From assembly GCA_030549335.1 (NCBI GenBank), contig CM060196.1, positions 6,711,501 to 6,775,500 of the forward strand: a DNA stretch of 64,000 nt, in the 5' to 3' direction. The DNA is from Pontederia crassipes. Lineage: Eukaryota > Streptophyta > Magnoliopsida > Commelinales > Pontederiaceae. A program made the position numbers and the translations under genes. Position 1 is the stretch's first letter, and every line of letters starts with the position of its first letter. Shown one piece after another: positions 11,766-24,221 of the stretch. The notes beneath the pieces were generated by a model. That model was not told the DNA's origin. It saw nothing but the letters and a program-made list of their open reading frames with translations, and did not search any database.

Positions 11766-12985
11766 AGGAGGATGCATGGGTCATAACAAGTGGCACTTTT
11801 CTCTCTTATCTTGAAAGATTTTTCATGGCTTGATCTATCTTTTTTTTATATTTAATCAATTGTCTCATTTAAACTTCTGCATTAAAAAATAGAAACAATT
11901 TCATAATGGTCATATGTTGAATCGATTATTTAGATATGAGATAATTCAGATAAATTATCGATTATTGTACTTAAAATTTTTAAGGCACAACTATCACTGA
12001 TTACCACCTTACTGATAATTCAAATAGCAGACAAGGAAGGTAACTTTACATATTACCAATTGCTTGACATGCATTTTGATAAAAATATTTATTTCATAAT
12101 TTTTTTAATTTTAATATTTTATTATCAAATAAATATTATTTAACAGTATCTCTTTTATTATTTGAATCTTTTATAAATAACTCTTTTTTTAATCATCTTA
12201 TTTTATCTATATTCACTTTTCTATTTTTTACTCTATTTATTTAGGATATTATAAGATAAACGTGTAAAATAATTTTTAAAAATATTTTGATAATTTGCTC
12301 TCTAATTATATTAGTCATAATTTATATTATCAATGCAAATATTATAATGTGATATTATCGATAATTTAAATAATTATAATTTATTTAATTGATTATTTAA
12401 ATTATCGATTGCTCGAATTAAAGGTGAAACGAGTCAAGATACAGAAAAGGGATACATAATGTGACGAACCATTTTACTTCACATATGCATACGTTCAACA
12501 ATATTACTGTTTTTACTTGGTTGCGATTCATGAGTACGTTGATCACTTCATCATTATCGAATATTCTCAGTTTCTTTTTGAAAAAAAAAACCCAAGTTAT
12601 GTTTTTTTCAATAATACAAAATTAAAAATAGAAGGACAAAAAGTGATTAAAAAAACCAGTACGTAGGAGTTTCATATACAAGTCATACATCATAATTTGT
12701 TTCAAATAAACAGAGGCTACAATTACCAAGCCCTCAAGCGTGACTTATCAAATCACGAATCGCGTCCGTGAGGTACTCTATCTGTTATAGATGTGAGGCT
12801 CATGTGCAATCTAAAATAAGATATGCTCAATGCCCATGGAGTCTAAAATCATTATAGACATGAAACAAAGCAAGGGACATATATATCACCATGCTGCATA
12901 ATTATTTCACACACAACAATTATTCTATGAGTTTCCTGGCAGGATATATATCCGCGCATATTAACCGGAGGGTCGGGACGGCGGC
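11766..12985. other. 3' flank of copy C, palindrome arm
   Basis: AT-rich DNA matching 48753-49990 in inverse orientation. It contains short AT-rich repeats around ATTATCGAT but no gene or transposon end that I can support. Confidence 0.65.
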
Positions 12986-14258
12986 TCAGGCGACGTAGTA
13001 CATGGGATCGGGAAGTTTGAAGGTGCGATCGCCCTCCGGCGATCCCAAAATGTCACTCCATTGATCCCCAATGTTTCCCACAATCCTATATCCTTCATCC
13101 ACCAGTTTCTGCCTCTCGGCCGACTTGAACGTCAGTGCAGTCTTGCCTGAAGCATTAGTTCCTCTGCAATCAAAAGAAGAAATCACAAACCAAAGAAACA
13201 TGCAAATTCAATTTACTTATTTATTTGTTATGCGTGCCGTCATAATTTGTTAATTCCAAGAGTCGAAGGAGCTACTAGTACCCTCAACTACTTGGGATAT
13301 GTACCGATTGGGACAACTAGAAGCTAGGGTTATTTCATGCATGCGTGTCTGAATTACTTGAGCAAGAGCTTCTCCCAGTCCGTGTATCCTGCCGTTTCGA
13401 GGTTGGCGGCCGTGACTTCCCTTTTCTCCTCATGTCGACCTGTCAGAAACAGGGGTTTGATGCCCAGGGACAGTAACTTGTTGTAGAGCCGCAGGGACTC
13501 CGGCAGAGCAGGTGCACTCTTCGCGTCCACCCACTCTTGGAACAACGTGTCGTTGTACGGTGTCGCACTGCACACATGCGTGCAAAGAAGTTTTGATCAT
13601 TGCATGATAACAGGAAAAAAAGGGATGAAAGATAAAAAAAAAAACAAATGAATGCCCCCTATTTGTCTTTGCAGAACAGTGGTACCAGCTTCATGAGAAA
13701 AAAAATTGCAGTAATAAGAAATGCTTTTAAAATCCCCATGAACCATAATACCATGCATCCTACTTATAGCCCCAAAAGACCAGAGAGGGAAGGAGTTAAG
13801 TGGTCGGCGCCAGGAGGCGCGCCTGGCGGGGAGCGTGAACAACGTACCCAAATCCGGTGTTGGCGTAGTAAGGGATGTTGCAGAGCGTGGTGTCGTCGAT
13901 GTCAAAGAACCAAATGTCCTTCCCGTACGTCGTCGCCCAACTCCAGCCCGCTGGCGTAGTTGATGGCCTCGTCCACGACGACGGCGGAGTCGTTGCGGTA
14001 CAGGTCACCGAGCATGTAGTTGCTGATGTGTTCCAAGCAACTGGTGGGAATATTATACCAGTTCCGGATGTTGTTAGTCTCCACGCCTAAGCGCCAGCTC
14101 TCGCACGAGAGGCCGTCGATCTGGTGGCCGGCGGAGCCGAACCGCGGTCGCAGGTGATGTATGGGGAGGAGGAGGTGGTGCGACGACGTCGTCGCCTGGT
14201 CATTGGAAAGAAATGACAGCATCGTTGCGAGCGACCAGAGGGCAGCTGCTACGTCCAT
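12986..14258 (-). pseudogene. Acid phosphatase copy C, frameshifted in exon 1
   Basis: Minus-strand exons are 13848-14258, 13358-13567 and 12986-13163, with the same splice positions as copies A and B. Exon 1 is 411 bp, against 407 bp in copy D once the retrotransposon is set aside. The four extra bases (GTAC-like, about 13925-13930) fall just before the HAD motif I segment and shift the frame, so FDIDDTT lies out of frame with the signal peptide. Exons 2 and 3 are open and encode the same residues as D, including LTGRHE, GDQWSD and the LPDPMYY tail. The site where D carries a copia element is empty here. Without the frameshift it would be an ordinary family member. A sequencing error could mimic this. 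Confidence 0.88.
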
Positions 14259-14318
14259 TTTGGAGACTCGCAAGCTGCAGATGAAACGACGCTTGTTGTT
14301 CACTTCCTCCTCCCTCGT

Positions 14319-14319
14319 G

Positions 14320-14362
<43 letters not shown>
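14319..14362. repeat. TA microsatellite at the TATA position of copy C
   Basis: About 43 bp of TA repeat with one G interruption, lying where copies A and B have a single TATTTATATA box, about 60 bp upstream of the start codon. The sequences on either side (CGAGGGA...GGTG or CGTGTAT) align with the A/B leader. It is therefore an expansion of the TATA box. Confidence 0.8.
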
Positions 14363-14366
<4 letters not shown>

Positions 14367-14460
14367 ACGCACCGGGTGAGCGATTTAATTTAAAATGAGG
14401 TCGAACTTTTGATAAAGTCCTCCAAGTCAAAATTCATAATACCTAAGCGTATAAAAATAC

Positions 14461-14720
14461 TACATTTGTCGTGTTTCGCATGCTTTAGGTTTGGGGTCTA
14501 AGGACCGATGGAATAGTTCCGCGGATAAAATTAAGATAGTCATAACCACTTTTTCATTTATCGAAATGTGTTTTAAATTAGTACGGGTCAATGGTTCAAA
14601 GCGAATAATATTTTAATTGGGTCGGGGTGTTAATATCAACAACACGAACTCCGCTCAACGAGGACGTTGAGCTCTTTATGGAGAAAAGATTGTAAAGACT
14701 TGTGGTTTAGTGGAATATAA
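14461..14720. repeat. TRIM-like repeat remnant, copy 1 (left arm)
   Basis: Part of a dispersed repeat. It has AATTGGGTCGGGGTGTTA, a GGTTCAAAGCGAATAATAT segment, and GCTCAACGAGGACGTTGAGC near 14652. Related copies lie at 19655-19900 and 20205-20400, and inverted in the right arm. The layout (TGTAACACCCC...CGCTTTGGGC...CGTCCTCGTTGAG) resembles a widespread plant short repeat usually classed with TRIM/LTR retrotransposons. That assignment is from memory. Confidence 0.5.
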
Positions 14721-14976
14721 ATAATAAGTACAGAAGATATTTTTAAATAATAATAGCTAATAATTTATAATATTCAAAATAATTAAAATATCAATAAATT
14801 TACAATTCTAATAAATGTGAAAATGATAAAAAATTGACAATTCGATTTAGATCATGTGCAACATATGTTTGTCATTGAGCATAATCGTTTGCAAGACCAT
14901 CGTCTATAGTCTAGATACACGGCAAAATTTATAAGTATAATAATACTTAATACGTAGGAGTCTACTAAATAATCAA
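14721..14976. other. AT-rich arm sequence between repeats
   Basis: Matches about 41690-41990 of the right arm in inverse orientation. No gene or element end was seen apart from the CACTA insertion that begins at 14977. Confidence 0.5.
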
Positions 14977-16687
14977 CACTACAAGAAAATCGCGATTTTC
15001 TGACGGATAATTTCCGACGGTTCTAAATCCGTCGCAATTTGCGACGGATTTTTCGACGGTTCCGTTTTCGACGGATTTTTCGACGGTTATGACCGTCGGA
15101 AATAATTTATATTATTATTTAATTTTTTGATGATTAGGAATGTCGATATTTTCGACGGATATCCATCCGTAGTAATTTTCGACGACTTTTCCGACGGTTA
15201 TGACCGTCGAAAATAAAAAAATAAATTATGTATTTTTTATATTATTATTAAATGTTTTCGACGGATTTTCCGATGGTCACGACCGTCGAAAATAAAAAAA
15301 TTAATTATATAATTTATTATATTATTATTTAATTTTTTGACGATTAGGACCGTCGATATTTTTGACGGATATCCATCCGTCGTAAAATCCGCCGCAATTT
15401 CCGAAGGTCGTAACCGTCGGTAAATGTATAATAATATCATACAAAAAATATTTTATTAATATAACTAGCGACGGTCCAAACCGTCGTAATTACCGACGGT
15501 CAAAACCGTCGGTAACGATTACCGACGATTTGAACCGTCGGTAAAATAAAAAATAAATATTATATATAACTAAATATATTTTCGACGGTCACAATCGTCG
15601 ATAATTATAAAAATATTTAATATTTACATTTTCGACGGTCGCAACCGTCGGTAATTAAAATTTCGTTATCCCGTTTTTTTTTCCCTTTTCCCGCTTTCTT
15701 TCCACTTTTTCCCTTTATATATATTCCTCATCCATCTCTCTCTCCCTCCTCCCTCTTCTCTCTCTCCCTCCTCCCTCCACTCCTCTCTCTCTTCCTCCTC
15801 TCCTCTCTCTCTCCCGGCCGCGAGCACCCCCTCCCGCCCGTCGGACGCCGGCGGCCATCCCATGCCGGACGCCGGCGACCCTCCCACGCCGGACGCCGGC
15901 GACCCTCTCCCACGCCGGCGTATCTCTCTCTCTCCCGCTCCGCGCCGGCGTCTCTCTCTCTGCTGTAGGTCGGTCGGAGGCCGGATCCGGCCGTGGCTGT
16001 TCGGATCAGGCCTCCAGCGGCCGGATCGGCCGCCCAGCTGTCGGATCGGCCGCCCAGTTGTCGGATCGGCCGCCAGGCGGCCGGTTCAGGCCTCCAGCTG
16101 CCGGATCGGCCGCCAGGCGACCGGATCGGCCGTCAACAGTCGGATCCGGCCGCCTTGCGCCGGATTCGGCCTCCAGCGGCCGGATCCGAACGCCAGGCGG
16201 CCGGATCCGGCCGCTAATTTTTTTATATTTAAAAAATTATTTGCGACGGTTGCGACCGTCTAAAGATCGACGGTTGCGACGTCCGTCCAAAGTTTCGACA
16301 ATTGCGATCGTCGAAAAGTTGCGACGGCTCGAACCACCAGCCTTTTCCGGCAGTTGCAACCGTCGGAAATATCGACGGTTCCAACCGCCGGCCTTTTCCG
16401 GCGGTTGCAACCGTCGGAAAATTTCGACGGGTCGAACCGCCGGCCTTTTCTGGCGGTTGCAACCGTCGGAAAATTTCGACGGGTCGAACCGCCGGGGACT
16501 TTTTCGACGGCCAGAACCGTCGATATTTGCGATGGATTTTTTTGAACCGTCGCAAATCCATTTGCGACGAGCGTTTTTCCGACGGATCGATTCCGACTGA
16601 AAAATCGTCGATAATTGCGTTACCGACGGTTTTCGGGCTGATTACCGACGGTCCGGACCGTCGGTAATCCGCGTTTTTCTAGTAGTG
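14977..16687. mobile_element. Non-autonomous CACTA element with 3-bp target duplication
   Basis: It begins CACTACAAGAAAATCGCG and ends ...CGTTTTTCTAGTAGTG, imperfect inverted CACTA ends. CAA flanks it on both sides (14974-14976 and 16688-16690). The right palindrome arm has the empty site with a single CAA (about 41685), which proves a clean insertion after the arms formed. Both ends hold many subterminal copies of CGACGG...CCGTCG in alternating orientation (15003-15660 and 16240-16680). The middle is CT-rich (15720-15820) and then a GC-rich minisatellite. No transposase frame is credible, so it depends on another element for movement. Confidence 0.93.
15965..16220. repeat. GC-rich minisatellite inside the CACTA element
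   Basis: About ten degenerate copies of a 20-25-bp unit built on CGGATCGGCCGCCAGGCGG. The frames through it (PAAGSAAQLSDRPP-like) are repeat translations, not a protein. It may be amplified captured DNA. Confidence 0.75.
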
Positions 16688-17350
16688 CAATATGCTCAAG
16701 AAGGTAGAGAAATCAATACAATAATTAATTAACAATATAATAATTTATTAATATGAGAAATATATTAGGCTATGGTCAAAAGACCAATATAAATCAATAA
16801 CAATTAACAATTATCGAATGTCTTTTGACCAATATATATTAGGCTATGGTCAAAAGACCAATATAAATCAATAACAATTAACTAAATTAATGTTCAATTA
16901 ATAATTTACAATTCAATAATCAATGGTCATCGATCAATAACAATTCGATTCAATATGGTAATAACAATTATCAACTCAATGCTAATATATCCAAATGATC
17001 ATAATTTATTCAATTCAATTCGATTCAATTCGATTTCAATTCGATTTAATTCGATTCGATTTCAATTCAAATCAAATTACAATGTTCAGAGTTATCCAAT
17101 TCGATGAGGAGCGCTCGGTCAATTATGTCTATTTCGTGTAGGCCAATAGGAGATCAACCCACGGTAAGTCACCAAATAATAATAGCGCTAATAATAATTC
17201 GTGAATGACGAGGGATCATGACCAAACACAGTACAATTATAGCTTCTCTAAAGAATAATGACGTTTCAAACATTTAGGTACACTATATGTCACATTTAAT
17301 TCAATTCAATTCAATAACAATATGGCCCAAGGACTTGAAGACAATCAAAG
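16688..17350. repeat. Arm sequence with 74-bp tandem duplication and ATTCGATTC repeats
   Basis: ATTAGGCTATGGTCAAAAGACC occurs at 16763 and 16837 (period 74), and TCTTTTGACCAATAT lies inverted between them. At 17005-17080 there is simple sequence of AATTCGATTCAATTCG type. All of it recurs inverted at 41020-41640. From about 17090 it reads like LTR-type sequence (TAGGCCAATAGGAGATC..., GGTAAGTCACC). No gene. Confidence 0.6.
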
Positions 17351-19655
17351 AATATGTCGAATTTGCTTAAAGAGGAATACGATGTTTATTTAAATCATTC
17401 CGGATAGTCATTTCACATCTCTTCCTTTAAATTTTTTGTGGCAACTTTTTTTTACTCTATGATGTGTCCAAGCCACCTTTACCACAACATCTTATTCCTC
17501 TAATACTTTGTATGGTACTTGAATCTCAATTGGTTGTTTCGCATATATCAGATCATCATTCTAGTTTGATTCTCTCAATCTCACTATGTTAGCCTACTAT
17601 TTTTGTCTCATGTAGACTAGCTTCAACATATTCCGATGAAGCAAATTTTAAATCATTATTCCATCATTTATTTACTTTTGTGACAAGAATTACTATGCAT
17701 CAACTTCGCTCCAATCGATAGGTTAGCGACATGATCTACCATATATACATAACTACGAAGGTGTCATACCTAATGTCGGAGTGGCGACTGTTGCCACATA
17801 CTGACTCCGTCGGTGTGAGCCGATTGTTCCAACTTTCACTCCAGTCCAATGCACAAGCTCAAAATATATTTTCTAAGGTCAGAATTATCCATTCAAACTG
17901 TCATCCATCTGTGGATGAAAGATGGCGTAGAAGTTCAAACACATCCTAAATTCTCCATAGATGTTCCATTAGAATTGGGTTATGCACTATAGATCCTTAT
18001 CCAATATAATGGATATAATTATTCTATGTAGTCGAATAACCTCCTTAAAAAAATTAATATTCATAAGGCTTGCGATGGATTAACCTTTCTTTAGCGGGTA
18101 CGACGTTGGCTATCTTAACATATCAATCATCTATTACCCATATCACATTGTGACCATGCTGAGTTTTTTAAAACCCTCTAACGACATCCATCATTACCTT
18201 TTCCCAATGCTATTAAAATTTCCCAAGCTCTTGCAGTACATCATGTGACCTCTGATGCTCCACTTCCATTTGTTGACCTTCCACAATAATTTTGACTGCA
18301 TGCAAGATGTGTTGTTATCCTTACACCATCATTAATGGTCACAAGATTGACTTGGACGATGCAATTGCTCATTGCTCGTATTCCATCGGCTCACCCCCAA
18401 ATGAAAAAAATGACCTTTCCTTTTTTCTTAAGATATTTTCAATTGAGTTTGCTTTGTAGTTGATGACAAACTTGTAATCTTTCAATAATGTGATCCATCT
18501 CCTTTTTTTTACACATGTTCAGACCTTGTTGCGAGAAAGTGTACCTCAACTTTGGTGTGCCGTGGAGAATTCAAACTCTTCATCCTACACATTGTGTCAC
18601 CAACTTTTGGGGCGAAGACCACAGTTGCTACTTTGAGATCAAGTGTTGAGTAATTTTTCTTGTGCTTCTTTAGTTGTCTTGATGTGTAGGCAACTATCTT
18701 CTTATGTAGCATCAAGACGTACATTATGTCAGTGTTGTATGTATCATTGTGGATGACATAACCTCTTAGCCTGAAGGTATTTTCAGAAAATACATCATTG
18801 TCAATCTCTTCTCTAATTTCTAAAACCTATTTTAGCCTTTCCCGAGCCATTTAATTTTTTATGTCCTTTTTAGTGAGGTTCGTCCACAGTGACACTATCG
18901 TGTAGCAATCTGGTGCGACTCTCCGATAATATCCTACAAGTTTAAGGAAGTTTGTTTTTCTCTTCAACATATTCTTTGATTGAATTCATTTGGTTATAGT
19001 ATCCATCTTTTGATACACTATCTATGTTAATGATATTCTGAGGAAAATTATCCCATTTTGCCAAAAATTGTACTTCAAAACTTTGCATATACTTAATTCT
19101 CTTAATGTTTGCAGTGCAATCTGCAAATGTCTCGCATGTTCTTCTAGGCTCGACGAATATATTACAATGTCGTCGATCTTGGGTTAACCAATGTAGTAAC
19201 AACTATATTATAATTTTTCAATATACTTTGATATTGTCCTCCTTCCATACTATTGTGTGTGTGTGCCATCACTTTTGCTATTAAGTTTAAGTGGGACTTT
19301 TTGTGGCAAACTATAAGCAGTGGCCCATCTTGCCATAATTTAGACACTCCCATTTTCTGATAGCATTCTCCGAGATCTATTTTGTGACAATGGTTGCATG
19401 ATTCTCTATGTGACGGAGGCTCATTCCGTGTTGGATATGGCCTTCCTCGGTTGTAGTTTTCTTGGTGTCATTTCTCTCTTCTTTCATGTCTTCTATCTTT
19501 ACTCCAAATAGATTCTAATCATTATCGATATGTGTCTGACTCGGTTGAGTTGCGTTTGTGGAGTTGTCATTTTCAAGTGTGATAGTGAACTCTTCCGCAA
19601 TTTGAAGGCAACATTAACCTTTCTCGAAGGCTTGGCATGAGGCCTTTCAAACTGT
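17350..19655 (-). pseudogene. Decayed Ty3/gypsy gag-pol, left arm
   Basis: The minus strand carries scattered pol fragments with many stops and frameshifts. Near 19169-19178 an I-D-D triad is followed by IVIYSSSLEEHA..., the reverse-transcriptase active-site region. Further on (18500-18725) VAYTSRQLKKHKKNYSTLDL matches the RNase H start. Integrase-like and chromodomain-like scraps lie towards 17350-17950. A degenerate zinc knuckle (CLNYGEMGH, second cysteine lost) is near 19340. The same fragments lie inverted at 36640-39511. The 3' LTR present on the right arm is missing here. Confidence 0.8.
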
Positions 19656-20400
19656 AACAGCACCCCCGGCCCATTCAAGATGTTGTTCGCTTTGGGCTAT
19701 TGGCTCACACGAATTTAAAATGTGTCTTGATAGGTAAAGGGGGATGCAACTTATAAACCCATGACCACCTCCGTATTTTGTCCATGTGAGACTATCTTTC
19801 TTCACCCTTTGGTCCTTTCACCTTAGAGTCTTACAATCATCCTCCTAAAAGACTCAACGTCCTCGTTGAGTGGCCGATTGTCGTCGAGTACCGTACATCT
19901 CCAGTTTTAAGAACTCGATTGTGTAGTCCTTGATCGTCATGATACCCTATTGTAGATCTCAGTACTCCTTCCATTCCTCGCTCTTCGGGAAATGGGTAAA
20001 TAATGATCTTTGAATATCTTTTAAAACTTTCTTCAGGGAATCAAGTCCTTCCCAGAGAATATGCTAGCATTTGTTGCTTTCCACCAATGCCCAACGTCAC
20101 CTGTCAAACTTCTCGGTCCACAATAAAATTGATGAAAAATTTATTTGACCCTACTAGTTGCTCGTGACAATTGCAAATGGATTCAATTCTATCTATTAGA
20201 TATAACACCCCATCCCAATCAATATATTATTTGCTTTAGATCTATTGGTCCACACGAATTTAAAACACGTCATAATATGTGATGGAGGTAACTTCATATA
20301 AGCTCATGACTATGTCTGTGTTTTATCTATGTGAAACTATTTAATGAGACAATTTTGATCCTTAAACTTCATGTCGTTACAATCGTCCATAAAAAAGATA
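19655..20400. repeat. Two TRIM-like repeat remnants (left arm)
   Basis: 19655-19900 begins TGTAACAGCACCCCCGGCCC and runs through CGCTTTGGGC, CACACGAATTTAAAA and CTCAACGTCCTCGTTGAG. 20205-20400 repeats the same order in more decayed form from TAACACCCCATCCCAATC. The DNA between them (19900-20205) continues the gypsy gag remnant. Inverted partners are at 36975-37185 and 36455-36645. Confidence 0.55.
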
Positions 20401-22537
20401 CATAAAGGAAAATGCGTTTTTGACTTGGCAATACGCAGTTTGATGCGTCTCCGTATAAAAGAAGTCTTGACATTGCATAAAAAAAGAGACATTGACTAGC
20501 TGTTGGTTATCATTAATAACTCGGCATTTAACAATAATATCATATTATATATATATGATCACCTTTATTTATATATATATATATATAAGATTTTCCATAT
20601 ATTCAGGATTTTCCAAGTGAAGTATGTGTCAAGCTTCTTTTCACGTACTTTCCTTTTTATTTTCAATCTTTTTCTATATTAATAATTTAGATTATCATTG
20701 ATAATAAATAAATAATTTTAGAACGTAAAAAAATATAAAAAAATGATTATATGTTATAAAGAATAATAATGTGCATAAGTTCGTAAAAATTTAAAAATGA
20801 TGAATACAATTATTATTGATTATTTAATTTACATTTTTATTATCATCGAATGATGTAAATTATTAATAAAAAATATACTTTTTATTAGATTAAATATAAC
20901 AAAATAGCATAATTGTAGCATGATGAGATCATTAAGGCATAAAATATAATGATAAATGTATTATAGAAAAAGATGATTCATGAATTAATGGATTACATGT
21001 TTTACTTTTGCAAAAGTCGGCCTATATCACCATGCATGTACTCTTTTGTATTATTCGGAAATATGATGAAATAAGGGGAATCACCAACACTGGATTAAAA
21101 TTTACTAATGAGCTTGATAAATAATGCCACGTTTATTTAATTAGTAAAAGACATTTCGAGAAAAAAAATCAGAATGAATGGATATGTTCTATAACCAATA
21201 ATTACACGACATATGTGAATTAAATCACACGGTTGCGCGAGATCTAAAGGCATTCTTTTCCTCCGTTAATCCTTTTTTAATATGCCCTCTTCTAAAACCG
21301 AAGACTACATCCTTTTTTTTCATCATCGGATCTAGATCCAACGAATGAAATCATACGTGATTTTTCAGCCGTTGGATCTAGATCCAATGACTATTATAGT
21401 TGGAGTAGAGTGCTCTCAACTTAAATTAGAAGCACCCTCGTTAAATTCCTATATAATAATATAATTTATTTTATAATAAATTCAAATTGTTACATCGAAA
21501 TCGTCAAAACTTTTGTCAATTTCAATCATAAAAAAGTTTAATATTAAAATATTAATACTAAAACTACAATTTTATTATACAATAATATAATATATTATAA
21601 TAACATCGCTAGAAGCTGTTAGAATTTTTTACGATCTTAATATTAAAATATTAATACTAACACCACTATTTTACGATAAAGTAATATAATATATCTTATA
21701 ATAAATTCAAATATTGATGATAGGAGTCGAAGCCATGGAAAGTTCTAATAATTGCAATCATCAAAACTTTTAATATGTTTTGTCCCATCGCAATTACCGA
21801 AGAAGAATGAGCAATCAATAAATAATTTTCCAAGGATAATTTTGTCGTCGCTAATTGGAAGGGTGTTTTTATCCGCTTCCGAATTCTTCTTAAATTGCAA
21901 AGAAAGAAAATATTTTGTGACAAATTTTAGGTTTTCTTGTAGCCTTGTAGGGATATAGAATTAACTGAAATTATGGATATACCTTCAATGAAAACTTTTT
22001 GCAAAGATGTAAGCTCCATATGTTTAATGAAAGTAGGAACTTGTGGTGGAGAAACAAAAAGAGGGGAAAAAAGCAATTGGGAAAGATACAAAAATAATGC
22101 TTACAAAATGTGTAAGATCACCTTTCATTAGGATTTTTGTGGGGGAGAAAAAATTTAAATTGGAAAAGAGTACAAATAATGCATGCAATTTGTAACATTA
22201 TTTTTCATTATGACACGAGTGAGATATAGTGACGCCTAGATTTTTCAAGAATAAAATAATATGTGAAATAATATTTTTATTTTATCTAAATAATAAAAGG
22301 GGATAATATAAGATTTTGGACTATGATTAAATTTAGGTTAGGAATTTAAATTTAAATCAGATGTCATATGTCTCTTAAGGAATTTAAATTTCAAACACAT
22401 ATAGTATATCTAAAGAATTGCGCATGTACTCACTCCAATCTTAGATCGAATTGTATATTTGTCGCGTTCCTTTTTAATTAAGTTGTCTTCACACTTTTTG
22501 TGATCATTTTTTTTGGACAAACTTGGGAAAAACAATA
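20401..22537. other. AT-rich palindrome arm, no gene
   Basis: Matches 31383-32612 and 34980-36455 inverted, with large gaps: the right arm holds about 2.4 kb extra at the point corresponding to 21315 and about 0.5 kb extra at 20880. It includes short TA runs (20567-20587). The small open frames on both strands have no family resemblance and I do not call them genes. Confidence 0.65.
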
Positions 22538-23603
22538 GGGTTATTTCCCCTAACCACTCCTAAACTATCGCGATTTTCAACGTCGAATTTTAAATTACAA
22601 ACTTCATTTTTTGGGTACCTAAACTATCACGATTTTTCAATATGATCATTCCGTTCAATTCCGTCGACTTATTTTTTATTTTTCGCATTTGTAAAAAGTT
22701 CATTATACCCTTGTTCCAAGTGTTAATATATTTTTTCTTAAAATAATATATAATCAAAATAATTAAAAAAACACGACAGGGGCTTCCCCCTTTCGTGTTG
22801 CCGAAGCGAAAGGAGGGAGACCCTTCGCCCTCGTTGGCGGCGAGCTCGCTCAGGGGGGCGTCGGCCCTCCTTCTCCCTCGTTGCACGCGAGGGAGATAAG
22901 GATCGGAGTTGGGGGGCTTAGGGCTTCTTGGTTTTCGCAGCCGGCGACCTCCAAACCCTATCGATCGATCCCTCACTTGCTTCCATGAAGGCTTCGATCA
23001 ATTTCCGAGAGAATCGGCTGTTGTTGGTGCGCGTGAAAGTTTCCATCAGCATCCTCGGCCTTCCTTTTCTCTTTGGAATCGTCGCCTCCGGAGACGATGC
23101 CCGCGAATTGCACCTCAACCTCGCCACCGCCTTCCAGTCCGAGCCATCAGTGCGCCTCTCCTACCGTCCAAATGGCGCCTCCAACCCCTTCTCCCTCACT
23201 CTCAAGTCCGGCGGGCTCTCGCTCCCCGCTCTGAGCCCCCTTCGTCATATCCGTCGAGTTCAACCTCGTCGGAGCCAGAGCCCGCGGTGGCTCCCCGTCC
23301 TTCTCCCTCCTCTTCAAGCCCTGCCTCGAGGACTTCGCCATCAGGAAGACCGTTCGCATTTTTTTTCTCATTTTTTAATTATTTTTTTATTATACATTAT
23401 TTTATGTAAAAATATATTAGCACTTAAGACAGATGTATAATAAACTTTTTACAAATGCAAAAAAATAAAAGATAACTGTGAAGTTGACGGAAGGATCAAA
23501 TTGAAAAAATCACGATTGTTTAGGTAACAAAAAATGAAGTTCGTATTTTGGAGTTAGATGTGAAAAATCACGATAGTTTAGAAGTGATTAGAGGAAATAA
23601 CCC
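22538..23603 (+). mobile_element. Pack-MULE-like element, complete copy
   Basis: Terminal inverted repeats of about 230 bp start GGGTTATTTCCCCTAACCAC (22538) and end ...GTGATTAGAGGAAATAACCC (23603). The 9 bp outside are AAAACAATA and AAAATAATA, matching at 8 of 9, the duplication length made by Mutator-type elements (A-rich sequence lowers its weight). Between the repeats is 550 bp of GC-rich, exon-like DNA holding a host-gene fragment on the plus strand and no transposase. The right-arm copy (30584-31382) has lost its inner end. Confidence 0.8.
22985..23350 (+). pseudogene. Captured host-gene fragment inside the Pack-MULE
   Basis: From ATG 22985 the frame reads MKASINFRENRLLLVRVKV..., then SILGLPFLFGIVA, LNLATAFQSEPSVRLSYRPN and NPFSLTLKSGG. 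After 23227 the frame is lost, and the next segment continues one frame over (VISVEFNLVGARARGGSP, then SFSLLFKPCLEDFAIRK, 23241-23350). Both pieces look like consecutive parts of a conserved plant protein of unknown function that begins MKASLKF-; this rests on memory and I cannot name the family. The right-arm copy also has a TGA in place of the arginine codon after INF. It is a dead fragment; the intact parent gene should lie elsewhere in the genome. Confidence 0.6.
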
Positions 23604-24221
23604 AAAATAATAAAAATACTTAAACAATATCATTCCAATATTTAATGCGATAGCGTTTAACAACAGATTCCTTTTATCCGTAGAGTGAAAAAAATAAAGC
23701 CATGTTACTTTCATTATTTGTGACTATTTCTCATTTACATCGTTCAGTGTTTACAACTATTGTTATTTAATTAATCAAACGCTTGAATGAAAACAAAAGG
23801 CTACATTATAACCAAAATTATAATAAAGAAACTGTAACCTCAATCAAACTTAATTTGATTTATAATACTATGGCTGCTTGCAGATTTAACTCGTTTATTT
23901 AATTTGTACATATGACACCAATGGACCTCAATTATTTGGTAGTATTTTGTTCCTCTGGCATGCCAAGATGATATCATTATTATCATCATCTAAAAAATTA
24001 TCAAATTTCAACATTTTTATATCGTTCATTAGTATGCTTTTACATTTTTGTCTATCATTTGTAATATATATCTTATATGTTAATTTAATTTGAAAGAAAG
24101 TTCACTAAAAATTCATTTTTTTAGAAGAATTATTTCCATTTTCTACTTGTAAACTATACTATATTTTGACTTTACCTCTCTAAACTTCAAGGTTATCCAT
24201 CTTCAATTAATTCCAAATGAT
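23604..24221. other. AT-rich spacer, left arm only
   Basis: No gene. This part has no partner in the right arm, which jumps from inside the Pack-MULE straight to the sequence equivalent to 24222. Confidence 0.6.

Noticed and set aside
15666-16667. Open frames in the CACTA element with repeated RPPAAGS- or RRLQPSE-like peptides
   Set aside because: They follow the minisatellite and CGACGG repeats in several frames at once, which is expected from repeats, not protein coding.
17731-17949. Conserved small frame MIYHIYITTK... with an inverse partner at 38892
   Set aside because: It lies antisense in decayed gypsy integrase and is conserved only through the palindrome.
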